This document shows positions 43,542-51,673 of a stretch of DNA of 64,000 bases, piece by piece (position 1 is the stretch's first letter; each line of letters starts with the position of its first letter). The DNA lies in the NCBI RefSeq assembly GCF_000346755.1, contig NZ_ANNV01000084.1:27074-91073 (forward strand), read 5' to 3'. The DNA comes from Pseudomonas sp. CBZ-4 (GTDB lineage: Bacteria; Pseudomonadota; Gammaproteobacteria; Pseudomonadales; Pseudomonadaceae). A program made the translations under genes and the position numbers. Under the pieces are notes generated by a model that made no database searches, was not told where the DNA came from, and saw only the letters and a list, made by a program, of their open reading frames with translations.

Positions 43542-45231
43542 ATGCCTGGGATTTGGCCAGTTGCACCGCGCCATCCACACTCAAGCCGCTGAGCAGCACC
43601 TGCGGTGGCAACGCCTCGGGCAAGCCCTGCAACACTTCACGGGCGCCATGCCGCACGCGCGCCAGCACCAGGCGCTTGCCCTCCGCGCGCACCTGCGCAA
43701 AAAACGCCGCCAGTGCTTCGATGCTGGTGCCGTCGAGGTTGGGGGACTCCTCCAGGCTCAGCACCACCACCTCCACTGACGATTGCCGCATCAGGCGCAA
43801 CGCCGCACCCAGGATGCGCTCGGCATTCGCAAAAAACAGCGCTTCGCTGGGCCGCACGATCAGCACGCCCGGCACTGGCGACGCATCCGCATGGTGCTGT
43901 TGATCAACAAAGTCATGGCTATCGCCAAGGCGGCCCAGCACTTGGATATCAGCCGATGACATCTGACGCAGCATCAACACCACGCTGATCGCCACCGCCA
44001 GTAACAAGCCATCCAGCACGCCAAGCACCAGCACCGCCGCGACGGCGCAGATCACCAGCAGGCGGTCACGCCGCCAAATGAAGTAGCGCCCCAAGGGTTG
44101 CAGGCTCAAGCCGCGACCCAACGCGTAGATGACAATGGCAGCGAGCACTGGCTCCGGCGTCAGCGCGACATAAGGCAGCACTGTCAACACAATCACCAAC
44201 ACCACGAACGCCGCGACGATACCGGCCAGACGCGAACCGGCGCCGGCCGCTTCATTCGCCGAGGTCGCTGAATACCCGGCACCCGCTGGCATACCGTGAA
44301 ACAACCCAGACACCAGATTGGCCGCCCCCAACGCCAGCAAGTCGCGATTGGAGGACACACGGTCGCCGTGTTTAAGCGCGAACGAGCTGATGGAACCGTA
44401 GGACTCCGCGTACAGGATCATCACCAAGGCAAACGCCAATTCGCCCAGGCGCAGCCAGTCGGCGAACGGCAGCACCGGAAAATGCCCCAGCTCAAGGCGC
44501 AGGTCGATCATGCCGATCAATCCGACGCCATGGCCCTCAAGGTTCAGGTATTGCCCGGCAACAATCCCCAGCACCACCACCAGCAACCCGCCCGGCAGGC
44601 GCGGAATGCGCGCGCACAGCCACAGCACGCCCAAGGCCACCACCGCCACCAGCGCCGCCGGCCAGTTCCAACTTGGCCACTGCTCCAGCAATTGCGGGAG
44701 GAAGCGGATCAGGTTGTTGTCGCTCAGGTGTACGCCCACCACGCCCGCCAACTGCTTGAGGATGATGGTCAACGCCAGGCCGAAGGCAAAGCCGCGCGAC
44801 ACGGGCTTGGCAATAAACGAGGTGACGCCACCCAGCTTGAACAACCCGGCCAGCAGGAAAAACACCCCGGTCACCAGCACCAGCCCGAACGCCAGGGACA
44901 GGCGCAACGCCGGGTCATCACCGGCCAGGCTGGCGGTGGCTGCGGCCAATACCGCTGCCGACGACGACGTGGCCGAGACAATCGCAAAGCGGCTGGTGCC
45001 CAGCAGGCCGTAGCACAGCAACCCGGCAAACAAGGCGATCACCCCGGCCTGGGGTGGCAGTGCGGCAATGCTGGAATAGGCCACCGCCTCGGGCAGCAAC
45101 AGCCCGGCGATGGAGAGCCCGGCGAGCAGGTCTTGGGTGCGGGTAGAGGACGCGACAATGGCGGGAGGGGTTTGAGTATTCAATCGGGCCAACCTTCGGG
45201 GTTTCCAGGGCAGAAACCCATAAGCCGACAA
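43540..45231 (-). CDS. SulP-family anion transporter with STAS domain
   Basis: 563 aa. Ten to twelve membrane helices with the SulP motif LSIAGLLLPEAVAYSSIAALPP near residue 40 and AGYSATSANEAAGAGSRLAG further on. A C-terminal STAS domain covers about residues 450-560 (LIVRPSEALFFANAERILGA, SLEESPNLDGTSIEALAAF). The family carries sulfate, bicarbonate or dicarboxylates; the ion here is not decidable. No carbonic anhydrase gene is adjacent. Confidence 0.88.
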   Translation of the reverse strand: MSAYGFLPWKPRRLARLNTQTPPAIVASSTRTQDLLAGLSIAGLLLPEAVAYSSIAALPPQAGVIALFAGLLCYGLLGTSRFAIVSATSSSAAVLAAATASLAGDDPALRLSLAFGLVLVTGVFFLLAGLFKLGGVTSFIAKPVSRGFAFGLALTIILKQLAGVVGVHLSDNNLIRFLPQLLEQWPSWNWPAALVAVVALGVLWLCARIPRLPGGLLVVVLGIVAGQYLNLEGHGVGLIGMIDLRLELGHFPVLPFADWLRLGELAFALVMILYAESYGSISSFALKHGDRVSSNRDLLALGAANLVSGLFHGMPAGAGYSATSANEAAGAGSRLAGIVAAFVVLVIVLTVLPYVALTPEPVLAAIVIYALGRGLSLQPLGRYFIWRRDRLLVICAVAAVLVLGVLDGLLLAVAISVVLMLRQMSSADIQVLGRLGDSHDFVDQQHHADASPVPGVLIVRPSEALFFANAERILGAALRLMRQSSVEVVVLSLEESPNLDGTSIEALAAFFAQVRAEGKRLVLARVRHGAREVLQGLPEALPPQVLLSGLSVDGAVQLAKSQA

Positions 45232-45292
45232 GCTTAGCCCTCATTGCCGGGTCACAGGTTGATCCCCGTCCACAAAAACGCCGATCAACGAA

Positions 45293-45323
45293 ACGCCGCG
45301 TATCGCAAGATGCGCGGCGTTTT
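45293..45323. terminator. perfect 12-bp hairpin with GCAA tetraloop
   Basis: 45293-45304 pairs with 45309-45320 around a GNRA loop, then TTT. It matches the core of the acnB terminator but lies upstream of the SulP gene and downstream of the HAAAP permease gene, both on the minus strand. It may terminate the permease transcript in the reverse direction, or be a relic. Confidence 0.6.
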
Positions 45324-45365
45324 CTATTGCCCGGAATACTGTAGTTGCAGCACCACAAACCAAAA

Positions 45366-45453
45366 GTGGGAGCTGGCTTGCCTGCGATGGCGGTGTATCA
45401 GTCACCCATACAGTGACTGAACTACCGCTATCGCAGGCAAGCCAGCTCCCACA
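45366..45453. repeat. REP pair
   Basis: Inverted arms of the GGAGCTGGCTTGCCTGCGAT type between the SulP and HAAAP permease genes. Confidence 0.9.
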
Positions 45454-45490
45454 ATTTAGAACTCTACCGTCCTAGAGACCGTACTCAGGC

Positions 45491-46768
45491 TCAAGGAATC
45501 AGCGAATACACCACCGCCGTAATCGCTACCAGGCCTACCGCCGTAACAAACACATTGGACGCCTGCCCACGGTACTTGGCCATGGCCGGCACCTTGCGAA
45601 TCGCGTACATCGGCATCAGGAACAGAATCGACGCAATCACCGGGCCGCCCAAGGATTCGATCATGCCGAGGATGCTTGGGTTCAGCGTGGCGACAATCCA
45701 GCACACCACCAGCATGAACGCGGCGGTCATGCGGTCCAGAGTCTTCGGTGCCGGGCGGCGGCCGGTCTTGACCACCAGGCCCTTGAGGCCTTCGCTGGCG
45801 CCGATGTAGTGGCCCAGGAACGACTTGGCAATCGCCACGAACGCGATCAACGGCGCGGCAAACGCGATGGTCGGGTTGTCGAAGTGGTTGGCCAGGTACG
45901 ACAGGATCGACAGGTTCTGCGCTTTCGCCTCGGCCAGTTGCGCCGGCGACAGGGTCAGCACGCAGCTGAACACGAAGAACAGCACCATCACCACCATCAA
46001 CAGGTGCGCGCGGGACAGGATCTGCGAGCTGCGCTCATCGGCATGCACGCCGTACTGGCGCTTCTGGTCCACCGCGAAGGCCGAGATGATCGGCGAGTGG
46101 TTGAACGAAAACACCATCACCGGAATCGCCAGCCACAGGGTGCTGAGCAACGCCGAGGGCTCCGGCACCACGCTGGCGGTGCTGAGGATGCCACCGGTCC
46201 AATGCGGGATCAGGTACACCGCGAGGAACAGCAAGGCGACGATAAACGGGTACACCATCAGGCTCATCGCCTTGACGATCACTTGCTCACCGCAACGCAC
46301 CACGGCCAGCAGGCCGAGGATCAGCACAAACGCCAGGATCGCCCGTGGCGGCGGCATGATGTGCAGTTGGTGTTCCATGAAGCTGCCGACGGTGTTGGTC
46401 AGTGCGACGCTGTAGATCAGCAGGATCGGGAAGATCGCAAGGAAGTACAGCAAGGTGATCATTGCGCCGGCGGTGATGCCGAAGTGCTCTTCGACCACGT
46501 CGGTGATGTCGGAGCCTTCACGACCGGACAGGACAAAGCGGGTCAGGCCACGGTGCGCGAAGAACGTCATCGGGAATGCCAGCAGCGCCAGGATCAACAA
46601 CGGCCAGAAACCGCCCAGGCCAGCGTTGATGGGCAAAAACAAGGTGCCGGCGCCAATGGCCGTGCCGAACAGGCCAAGCATCCAGGTGGTGTCCTGGCGG
46701 CTCCAGCTTGTGAGGGTTGCAGGTGTCGATGCATAGCGTTCGTCAACGCTATTGGCCTGATCATTCAT
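45491..46768 (-). CDS. HAAAP-family amino-acid permease (SdaC-like)
   Basis: 425 aa from the ATG at 46768 with GGAG upstream; an ATG six codons earlier is possible. Eleven hydrophobic segments; the start has MLGLFGTAIGAGTLFLPINA, typical of the hydroxy/aromatic amino-acid permease family, with SdaC-like serine transport the closest match by eye. It is divergent from the threonine-rich leader at 46977, so both may relate to serine/threonine. Confidence 0.83.
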   Translation of the reverse strand: MNDQANSVDERYASTPATLTSWSRQDTTWMLGLFGTAIGAGTLFLPINAGLGGFWPLLILALLAFPMTFFAHRGLTRFVLSGREGSDITDVVEEHFGITAGAMITLLYFLAIFPILLIYSVALTNTVGSFMEHQLHIMPPPRAILAFVLILGLLAVVRCGEQVIVKAMSLMVYPFIVALLFLAVYLIPHWTGGILSTASVVPEPSALLSTLWLAIPVMVFSFNHSPIISAFAVDQKRQYGVHADERSSQILSRAHLLMVVMVLFFVFSCVLTLSPAQLAEAKAQNLSILSYLANHFDNPTIAFAAPLIAFVAIAKSFLGHYIGASEGLKGLVVKTGRRPAPKTLDRMTAAFMLVVCWIVATLNPSILGMIESLGGPVIASILFLMPMYAIRKVPAMAKYRGQASNVFVTAVGLVAITAVVYSLIP

Positions 46769-46940
46769 CCGGTCGGATCTCCGCATTTACACGGCCGGGA
46801 CGAGTCAGAAAAACCTGACAGGCAGCGCCCCGACCATAGAAGGGGCGCGATTGTCCGGGATTCTTGTGAATAAGCAAAGACTTAGCTGAGGAACGGTGGC
46901 GTGGTATATCGACACGCCGCACCCAAGTCAGACACATTTG

Positions 46941-46970
46941 TTGACAACCTGGCGTCGATCTCAGCATGAT
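46941..46970 (+). promoter_or_regulatory. candidate sigma-70 promoter for the Thr-rich leader
   Basis: TTGACA at 46941-46946 is a perfect -35. CATGAT at 46965-46970 is a fair -10 with 18 bases between. The predicted start falls at or next to the leader ATG at 46977, so the leader could be a leaderless mRNA; no ribosome site precedes it. Confidence 0.5.
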
Positions 46971-46976
46971 CGGCCC

Positions 46977-47063
46977 ATGAACTTTATCCAGCTGCACCTC
47001 ACCCGTACCACCACCACGACCGCTAACGGCGGGTCGCGCGGTGGCTGTGGGTGGTCAAGCTAA
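46977..47063 (+). CDS. threonine-rich leader peptide (28 aa), candidate attenuator
   Basis: The frame reads MNFIQLHLTRTTTTTANGG and ends in TAA at 47061-47063. Five consecutive threonine codons follow an arginine, plus one threonine before it, a pattern seen in amino-acid-operon leader peptides such as ThrL. GGCGGG at 47028-47033, just after the Thr run, can pair with CCCGCC at 47089-47094, the 5' arm of the terminator, giving a possible antiterminator. The gene downstream is an isochorismatase-family hydrolase, not a known threonine gene. Conservation is untested. Confidence 0.5.
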   Translation: MNFIQLHLTRTTTTTANGGSRGGCGWSS

Positions 47064-47083
47064 ACACCTCACAGATTCAACCC

Positions 47084-47115
47084 AAGGCCCCGCCAGCAAT
47101 GGACGGGGCCTTTTT
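47084..47115 (+). terminator. intrinsic terminator in front of the isochorismatase gene
   Basis: AAGGCCCCG pairs with CGGGGCCTT (7 G-C pairs plus flanking A-T) and TTTTT follows. It lies after the leader-peptide stop and 38 bases before the next gene, the position of a transcription attenuator. Confidence 0.75.
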
Positions 47116-47153
47116 ATTGCTCCGCCCACCTGGCAATCACAAGGAGCAACACC

Positions 47154-47678
47154 ATGGCTGACGCCCTGCTGATCATCGACATGCAAACTGGTCTCTACGA
47201 CGGCCCGGAGAAGCCTTTTGAGCGCGCACGCGTACTCGCCACCATCAACCAATTGATCCTTCGCGCCCGCAACGCCAACGCGCCGATCTTCGTCGCCCGC
47301 CACACCGGCCCAGAAGGCTCGCCGATCGCAGCGGGCAGCCCGCTGTGGCAGCTGTGGCACGGCCTGGACGTGGATGAGTCCCGCGACCACCTGTTCAATA
47401 AAACCCGCCCGAGCTGTTTTCTGGGGACTGACCTGGCGCAGCAACTGAATGCGGCGCAGATCAACGAACTGGTGATCGTGGGCATGAAAACCCAATTCTG
47501 CATCGACACGACTTGCCGAGTGGCGGTTGAGCTGGGGTTCTCGGTGGTGCTACCCGAAGATGGCCACACTTGCATGGACACTCCAGCGCTCAACGCGCAG
47601 GCGATCATCGAGCATCACAATGCGACGTTGGCGGGGGCGTTTGTGAAACGGGCCAGGGCTACGGATATTTGGGGTTGA
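47154..47678 (+). CDS. isochorismatase-family cysteine hydrolase
   Basis: 174 aa with AAGGAG before the ATG. The catalytic triad of the family is present: D9 (LLIIDMQ), K83 (NKTRPSCF) and nucleophile C116 (GMKTQFCIDTT). Members hydrolyse isochorismate, nicotinamide or other amides; the short length and sequence suit a small amidohydrolase rather than a siderophore enzyme. It is downstream of the Thr-rich leader and terminator. Confidence 0.87.
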   Translation: MADALLIIDMQTGLYDGPEKPFERARVLATINQLILRARNANAPIFVARHTGPEGSPIAAGSPLWQLWHGLDVDESRDHLFNKTRPSCFLGTDLAQQLNAAQINELVIVGMKTQFCIDTTCRVAVELGFSVVLPEDGHTCMDTPALNAQAIIEHHNATLAGAFVKRARATDIWG

Positions 47679-47682
47679 TCGG

Positions 47683-48015
47683 CTAAAAAGCTGAGCTTCC
47701 TAAAGGAAAATTGTGCAGCTCGCCCTTTATGGCGTTCTGCGCAATATCCAGCTTCTCAAGAAGTTCGGCCGTTTCGTGAGCCGTCAGTGCAACAACAGGA
47801 CGGCTCCAATCAAAATTCCTGATGACATTTATCCGAAAGCCTCCCGCAGCATCGAATTCCGGGTACCAACCCACATCCAGTAGGAATCCGCCGGCAAATT
47901 CAACCTGAAGCATGTCTTCTTTCAGCAGATCGACCTGCTCCGACACAGCGCTCGCCTGCAGCAGCGACAAGTCATCGTGAGTAATCGTGCCACCGGCGAA
48001 CTTGAGTGGAATCAA
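47683..48015 (-). CDS. hypothetical protein, probable immunity partner
   Basis: 110 aa from a TTG at 48015, justified by a perfect AGGAGG at 48024-48029 eight bases upstream and a 4-base overlap with the preceding gene. It is a soluble, acidic protein (VSEQVDLLKEDMLQVEF, TAHETAELLEKLDIAQ). Family not recognised. The coupling to a toxin-like gene suggests immunity or antidote, which is inference. G+C is lower than in the flanking genes. Confidence 0.6.
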   Translation of the reverse strand: MIPLKFAGGTITHDDLSLLQASAVSEQVDLLKEDMLQVEFAGGFLLDVGWYPEFDAAGGFRINVIRNFDWSRPVVALTAHETAELLEKLDIAQNAIKGELHNFPLGSSAF

Positions 48016-48404
48016 TTTGTTAACCTCCTGAATTCCTGTTCAGAAATAGGATGACCATGGATAGCGCCACCGCTCAGTTCTATTCGAACCCAGCGGCTGA
48101 GTTTGCCTTGGCAGGCACCGATACAGTGTTGATGTTCCATCACTTTCCAAGGCCTCCCATTGGTGGTTTGCGTCCCATTTTTATAGGCCTCTCTTTCAAG
48201 TATTTCAATAGCAATACCTGGCCTGTACTTGGCCGCACCGTCCAAGGTTCCGGCAATGACTGCCCTCCAGGGTACAGCGATCGAAGGGTAGTGTTTGTAT
48301 CCATACGGGCTCCATTGAATCTCTTCTTCGAGCGTTGCAGGAACAGGCATCCATGTCGTCTCTGCTAGAGGGAAAGTCCGTAAAGTCTGGGCCAGCAAAT
48401 ACAC
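48012..48404 (-). CDS. toxin-like protein of unknown family, possibly an orphan polymorphic-toxin tail
   Basis: Up to 130 aa from a GTG at 48404 without a ribosome site; an ATG at 48350 would give 112 aa. The last part is rich in histidine and tryptophan (GRPWKVMEHQHC, GKLSRWVRIE, then GGAIHGHPIS), a style seen in C-terminal toxin domains of Rhs/Cdi-type proteins. No large carrier gene or delivery signal lies upstream, so this may be a detached or relic toxin tail. Its stop overlaps the TTG start of the next gene. The toxin role is not proven. Confidence 0.5.
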   Translation of the reverse strand: MYLLAQTLRTFPLAETTWMPVPATLEEEIQWSPYGYKHYPSIAVPWRAVIAGTLDGAAKYRPGIAIEILEREAYKNGTQTTNGRPWKVMEHQHCIGACQGKLSRWVRIELSGGAIHGHPISEQEFRRLTN

Positions 48405-48530
48405 CCAGGACGAACGGCCAGGAAATTCAGAATGGCCTTACGCAAGAAGAAAATTTTCTATCTCAGTAAAACGCTCAGTCTTACAAATCCCGCATACTCC
48501 CCCCTCAAACCCTTCAGGAAGAGCCTTCCG

Positions 48531-49484
48531 ATGTCCATCACTGTTCTGGTTCTGGTTGAAACCATCAACGAATACCTGCACATCATCGAAAACGATGACT
48601 TCCACGTGATTCTGGCGCCGACGCCCGCCGAACGCGCCCAGGCCATCAAGGCCCACGGTGGCCAAATCAAAGCCGTGCTGACCCGTGGCCCGCTGGGTTT
48701 GTACGCCGAAGAAATCGCCGCCCTGCCCCTGCTGGAAATCATCTGCGTGATCGGCGCCGGCTACGAACATGTGGACCTGCAAGCCGCCAGCAATCGTGGG
48801 ATCGTCGTCACCAACGGCGCGGGGGTGAACGCACCGTCAGTGGCCGACCACGCCATGGCGCTGCTGCTGTCGCTGGTGCGCGGCATCCCGCAGACCGACG
48901 CCGCCGTACGGCGCAACGAATGGCCCAAGGTCATGCGCCCGTCCCTGGGCGGCAAGCAGCTGGGCATTCTCGGGCTGGGTGCCGTGGGACTGGAGATCGC
49001 CAAGCGCGCGGCCCTGGGTTTCGGCATGGAAATCAGCTACCACAACCGCCAGCCGCGCGATGATGTGGACTACACCTACTGCGCAACAGCCGTGGAGCTG
49101 GCGCGCACCTCGGACTTCCTGATCCTCGCCACGCCCGGCGGCGCCAGCACCCGCCACTTGATCGATCGCCACGCCCTCGACGCACTCGGGCCCAATGGTT
49201 TCCTGGTCAACATCGGACGCGGCAGCGTGGTCGTCACCGCCGACCTGGTGACCGCCCTTGAGCAACGCCGCATCGGTGGCGCAGCCCTGGACGTATTCGA
49301 CGACGAACCCCAGGTACCCGACGCCCTCAAGCGCTTGAGCAACACCGTGCTCACCTCCCATGTCGCCGGCCTGTCGCCGGAAGCCGCCCACGACACCGTG
49401 CAGCGCGTGGCCGACAACCTGCTGGAGTACTTCGCCGGTCGCCCGGTACTCACGCCCGTCGCATTGCCCCCGCCCGCAAAATGA
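48531..49484 (+). CDS. D-2-hydroxyacid dehydrogenase
   Basis: 317 aa from the ATG at 48531 with AGGAAGAG upstream; the frame is open to 48432 but that part looks non-coding. The NAD loop is GILGLGAVGLEIAKRA, with the catalytic arginine in VNIGRGSVV, glutamate in FDDEPQVP and histidine in LTSHVAGLSPEA. Members reduce glyoxylate, hydroxypyruvate or other 2-oxoacids with NAD(P)H. The substrate is not clear. Confidence 0.87.
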   Translation: MSITVLVLVETINEYLHIIENDDFHVILAPTPAERAQAIKAHGGQIKAVLTRGPLGLYAEEIAALPLLEIICVIGAGYEHVDLQAASNRGIVVTNGAGVNAPSVADHAMALLLSLVRGIPQTDAAVRRNEWPKVMRPSLGGKQLGILGLGAVGLEIAKRAALGFGMEISYHNRQPRDDVDYTYCATAVELARTSDFLILATPGGASTRHLIDRHALDALGPNGFLVNIGRGSVVVTADLVTALEQRRIGGAALDVFDDEPQVPDALKRLSNTVLTSHVAGLSPEAAHDTVQRVADNLLEYFAGRPVLTPVALPPPAK

Positions 49485-49613
49485 CCGATCAGGCACGCTG
49501 ATCATCATCCAACACGCTAACCTATTAAGCCGCCCCGACCTTGTCGCTGGGCGGTGGTGCGCATTAGATTAGGAAATAGTCCGAGGCCTTTAGAATAAGC
49601 AGAAGGGATAAGC

Positions 49614-50681
49614 ATGGCGCTGAACGACCAATCGACCCAGATCCGAGCAGGCGAAGAACTTGATGCCAGCCTGATCGATCCCTACCTCAAGGCCCATATC
49701 CCCGGCCTGAGCGGCACGCCGACCATCAGCCAGTTCCCGGGCGGTGCGTCCAACCTGACTTACCTGCTGGAATACCCCGGCCAGGAATTTGTCCTGCGCC
49801 GCCCGCCCTTCGGCCACAAGGCCAAGTCCGCCCATGACATGGGCCGCGAATACCGCATTCTCAACCAACTCAAGGACGGCTTTCCGTACTGCCCCAAGGC
49901 CTACGTGCATTGCACCGACGAGTCGGTGATCGGCGCCGAGTTCTATGTGATGGAGCGCGTCAACGGCATCATCCTGCGCTCCGACCTGCCGCCCGAACTG
50001 GGCCTGGACGCCGCCAAGACCGAGGCCCTGTGCAAGAGCTTTATCGACAAGTTCGTCGAACTGCATCAGGTGGACTACACCGCGTGCGGCCTGGCCGACC
50101 TGGGCAAGCCCGAGGGTTATGTGGCGCGGCAGATCCGCGGCTGGAGCGATCGCTACGAAAAAGCCCTGACCCCCGACGCCCCACGCTGGGACGCCGTGCG
50201 CACCTGGCTCAACGAGAAGATGCCGGCCGACCACCCGACATCGAGCATCGTGCACAACGATTACCGCTTCGACAACGTGATCCTCGACCCGCACAACCCG
50301 ATGCAGATCATCGGCGTGCTGGACTGGGAGCTGACCACCCTCGGCGACCCGCTGATGGACCTGGGCAATACCCTCGCCTACTGGATCGAAGCCGCCGACC
50401 CGGCACCGGTGCAACTGATGCGCCGCCAGCCGAGCAACGCTCCGGGCATGCTCACCCGCCGCGAGTTCGTCGACTACTACGCCGAACGCGCCGGCATCCA
50501 GATCGACAATTTCGACTTCTACTACACCTACGGCCTGTTCCGCCTGGCCGGCATCGTGCAGCAGATCTACTACCGCTTCTTCCATGGCCAGACCCAGGAC
50601 AAACGCTTTGCGCAGTTCATCCACATGAACAAGCTGCTGGAGCAGATGAGCCTGAATGTGATCGCTAAATCAGCCCTCTAA
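49614..50681 (+). CDS. APH-fold phosphotransferase (acyl-CoA dehydrogenase-associated type)
   Basis: 355 aa. Aminoglycoside-phosphotransferase-like fold: GGASNLTYLLEYPGQEFVLRR, the catalytic loop VHNDYRFDN, and the metal-binding GVLDWELTTLGDPLMDLG. This branch is often fused to or encoded next to acyl-CoA dehydrogenases and is thought to phosphorylate hydroxyacyl-CoA or similar substrates, as with ACAD10/11. It is in an operon with the next SDR gene, 9 bases on. Confidence 0.83.
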   Translation: MALNDQSTQIRAGEELDASLIDPYLKAHIPGLSGTPTISQFPGGASNLTYLLEYPGQEFVLRRPPFGHKAKSAHDMGREYRILNQLKDGFPYCPKAYVHCTDESVIGAEFYVMERVNGIILRSDLPPELGLDAAKTEALCKSFIDKFVELHQVDYTACGLADLGKPEGYVARQIRGWSDRYEKALTPDAPRWDAVRTWLNEKMPADHPTSSIVHNDYRFDNVILDPHNPMQIIGVLDWELTTLGDPLMDLGNTLAYWIEAADPAPVQLMRRQPSNAPGMLTRREFVDYYAERAGIQIDNFDFYYTYGLFRLAGIVQQIYYRFFHGQTQDKRFAQFIHMNKLLEQMSLNVIAKSAL

Positions 50682-50690
50682 GGAACCCCC

Positions 50691-51458
50691 ATGTCCAAGA
50701 CCAACCTGTTCGACCTCGACGGCAAGATTGCCTTTGTTTCCGGCGCGAGCCGTGGCATCGGTGAAGCCATCGCCAAGTTGCTGGCCCAGCAAGGCGCCCA
50801 CGTGATTGTCTCCAGCCGCAAGCTGGACGGTTGCCAGCACGTGGCCGACGCGATCATCGCCGACGGCGGCAAGGCCACGGCCATTGCCTGCCACATCGGT
50901 GAAATGGAGCAGATTGCCCAGGTGTTCGCCGGCATTCGCGTACAGTTCGGTCGCCTGGACATCCTGGTCAACAACGCCGCGACCAACCCGCAGTTCTGCA
51001 ACGTGCTGGACACCGACCTCGGCGCGTTCCAGAAGACCGTGGACGTGAACATTCGCGGCTACTTCTTCATGTCGGTGGAAGCCGGCAAGCTGATGCGCGA
51101 GAACGGCGGTGGCAGCATCATCAACGTGGCGTCGATCAACGGCATCTCCCCGGGCGTGTTTCAGGGCATCTACTCGGTGACCAAGGCAGCCGTGATCAAC
51201 ATGACCAAGGTGTTTGCCAAGGAATGTGCGGCGTTCGGCATTCGCTGCAACGCCCTGCTGCCGGGCCTGACCGACACCAAGTTCGCCTCGGCACTGGTGA
51301 AGAACGACGCCATCCTCAAAACCGCGCTGGCGCAGATCCCGCTCAAGCGCGTCGCCGACCCGAGTGAGATGGCGGGTGCGGTGCTGTATCTGGCGAGCGA
51401 TGCGTCGAGCTACACCACCGGCGTTGCGCTGAATGTGGATGGTGGGTTTCTGTCCTGA
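50691..51458 (+). CDS. short-chain dehydrogenase/reductase
   Basis: 255 aa with AAGGA before the ATG. It has VSGASRGIGEA, NNAATNPQF, IINVASINGISPG and the YSVTKAA Tyr/Lys motif, ending in LNVDGGFLS. A classical SDR of normal length, probably working with the phosphotransferase on a hydroxyacyl compound, inferred from the operon. Confidence 0.87.
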   Translation: MSKTNLFDLDGKIAFVSGASRGIGEAIAKLLAQQGAHVIVSSRKLDGCQHVADAIIADGGKATAIACHIGEMEQIAQVFAGIRVQFGRLDILVNNAATNPQFCNVLDTDLGAFQKTVDVNIRGYFFMSVEAGKLMRENGGGSIINVASINGISPGVFQGIYSVTKAAVINMTKVFAKECAAFGIRCNALLPGLTDTKFASALVKNDAILKTALAQIPLKRVADPSEMAGAVLYLASDASSYTTGVALNVDGGFLS

Positions 51459-51461
51459 GCC

Positions 51462-51505
51462 TGTGGGAGCTGGCCCACCGCTATCGCAGGCAAGCCAGCT
51501 CCCAC
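51462..51505. repeat. collapsed REP pair (44 bases)
   Basis: The start of a left arm (TGTGGGAGCTGGC) is joined to a complete right arm (CACCGCTATCGCAGGCAAGCC to CTCCCACC). The rest of the left arm and the loop are missing, so it looks like an internal deletion. Confidence 0.8.
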
Positions 51506-51589
51506 CTTTAATCTCCATCAGCAGGCAGAACGCGCTCGGCTCCAACTCCCAAAGCCAGACCACAACCCCACCAACACCACAAATCCCCT

Positions 51590-51650
51590 GTGGGAGCTGG
51601 CTTGCCTGCGATGACGGCAGCACAGCTGGCAAAGTACCTGACTGGCCCAC
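51590..51650. repeat. single REP arm
   Basis: A left arm (CTGTGGGAGCTGGCTTGCCT) followed by GATGACGGCAGCACAG, the same variant seen in the MAPEG tail at 7560. No full right arm follows. It lies between convergent SDR and AhpD-like genes. Confidence 0.8.
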
Positions 51651-51673
51651 AGATTGAGCTCTGCTCAGCCCAA

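Larger units (their letters stand above)
46769..47153. promoter_or_regulatory. divergent control region with a leader peptide and attenuator
   Basis: 385 bases between divergent genes. It contains a near-consensus promoter (46941-46970), a 28-codon Thr-rich reading frame (46977-47063) and an intrinsic terminator (47084-47115), described separately. The left part, 46769-46940, shows no clear feature beyond being the permease's likely promoter region. Confidence 0.6.
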
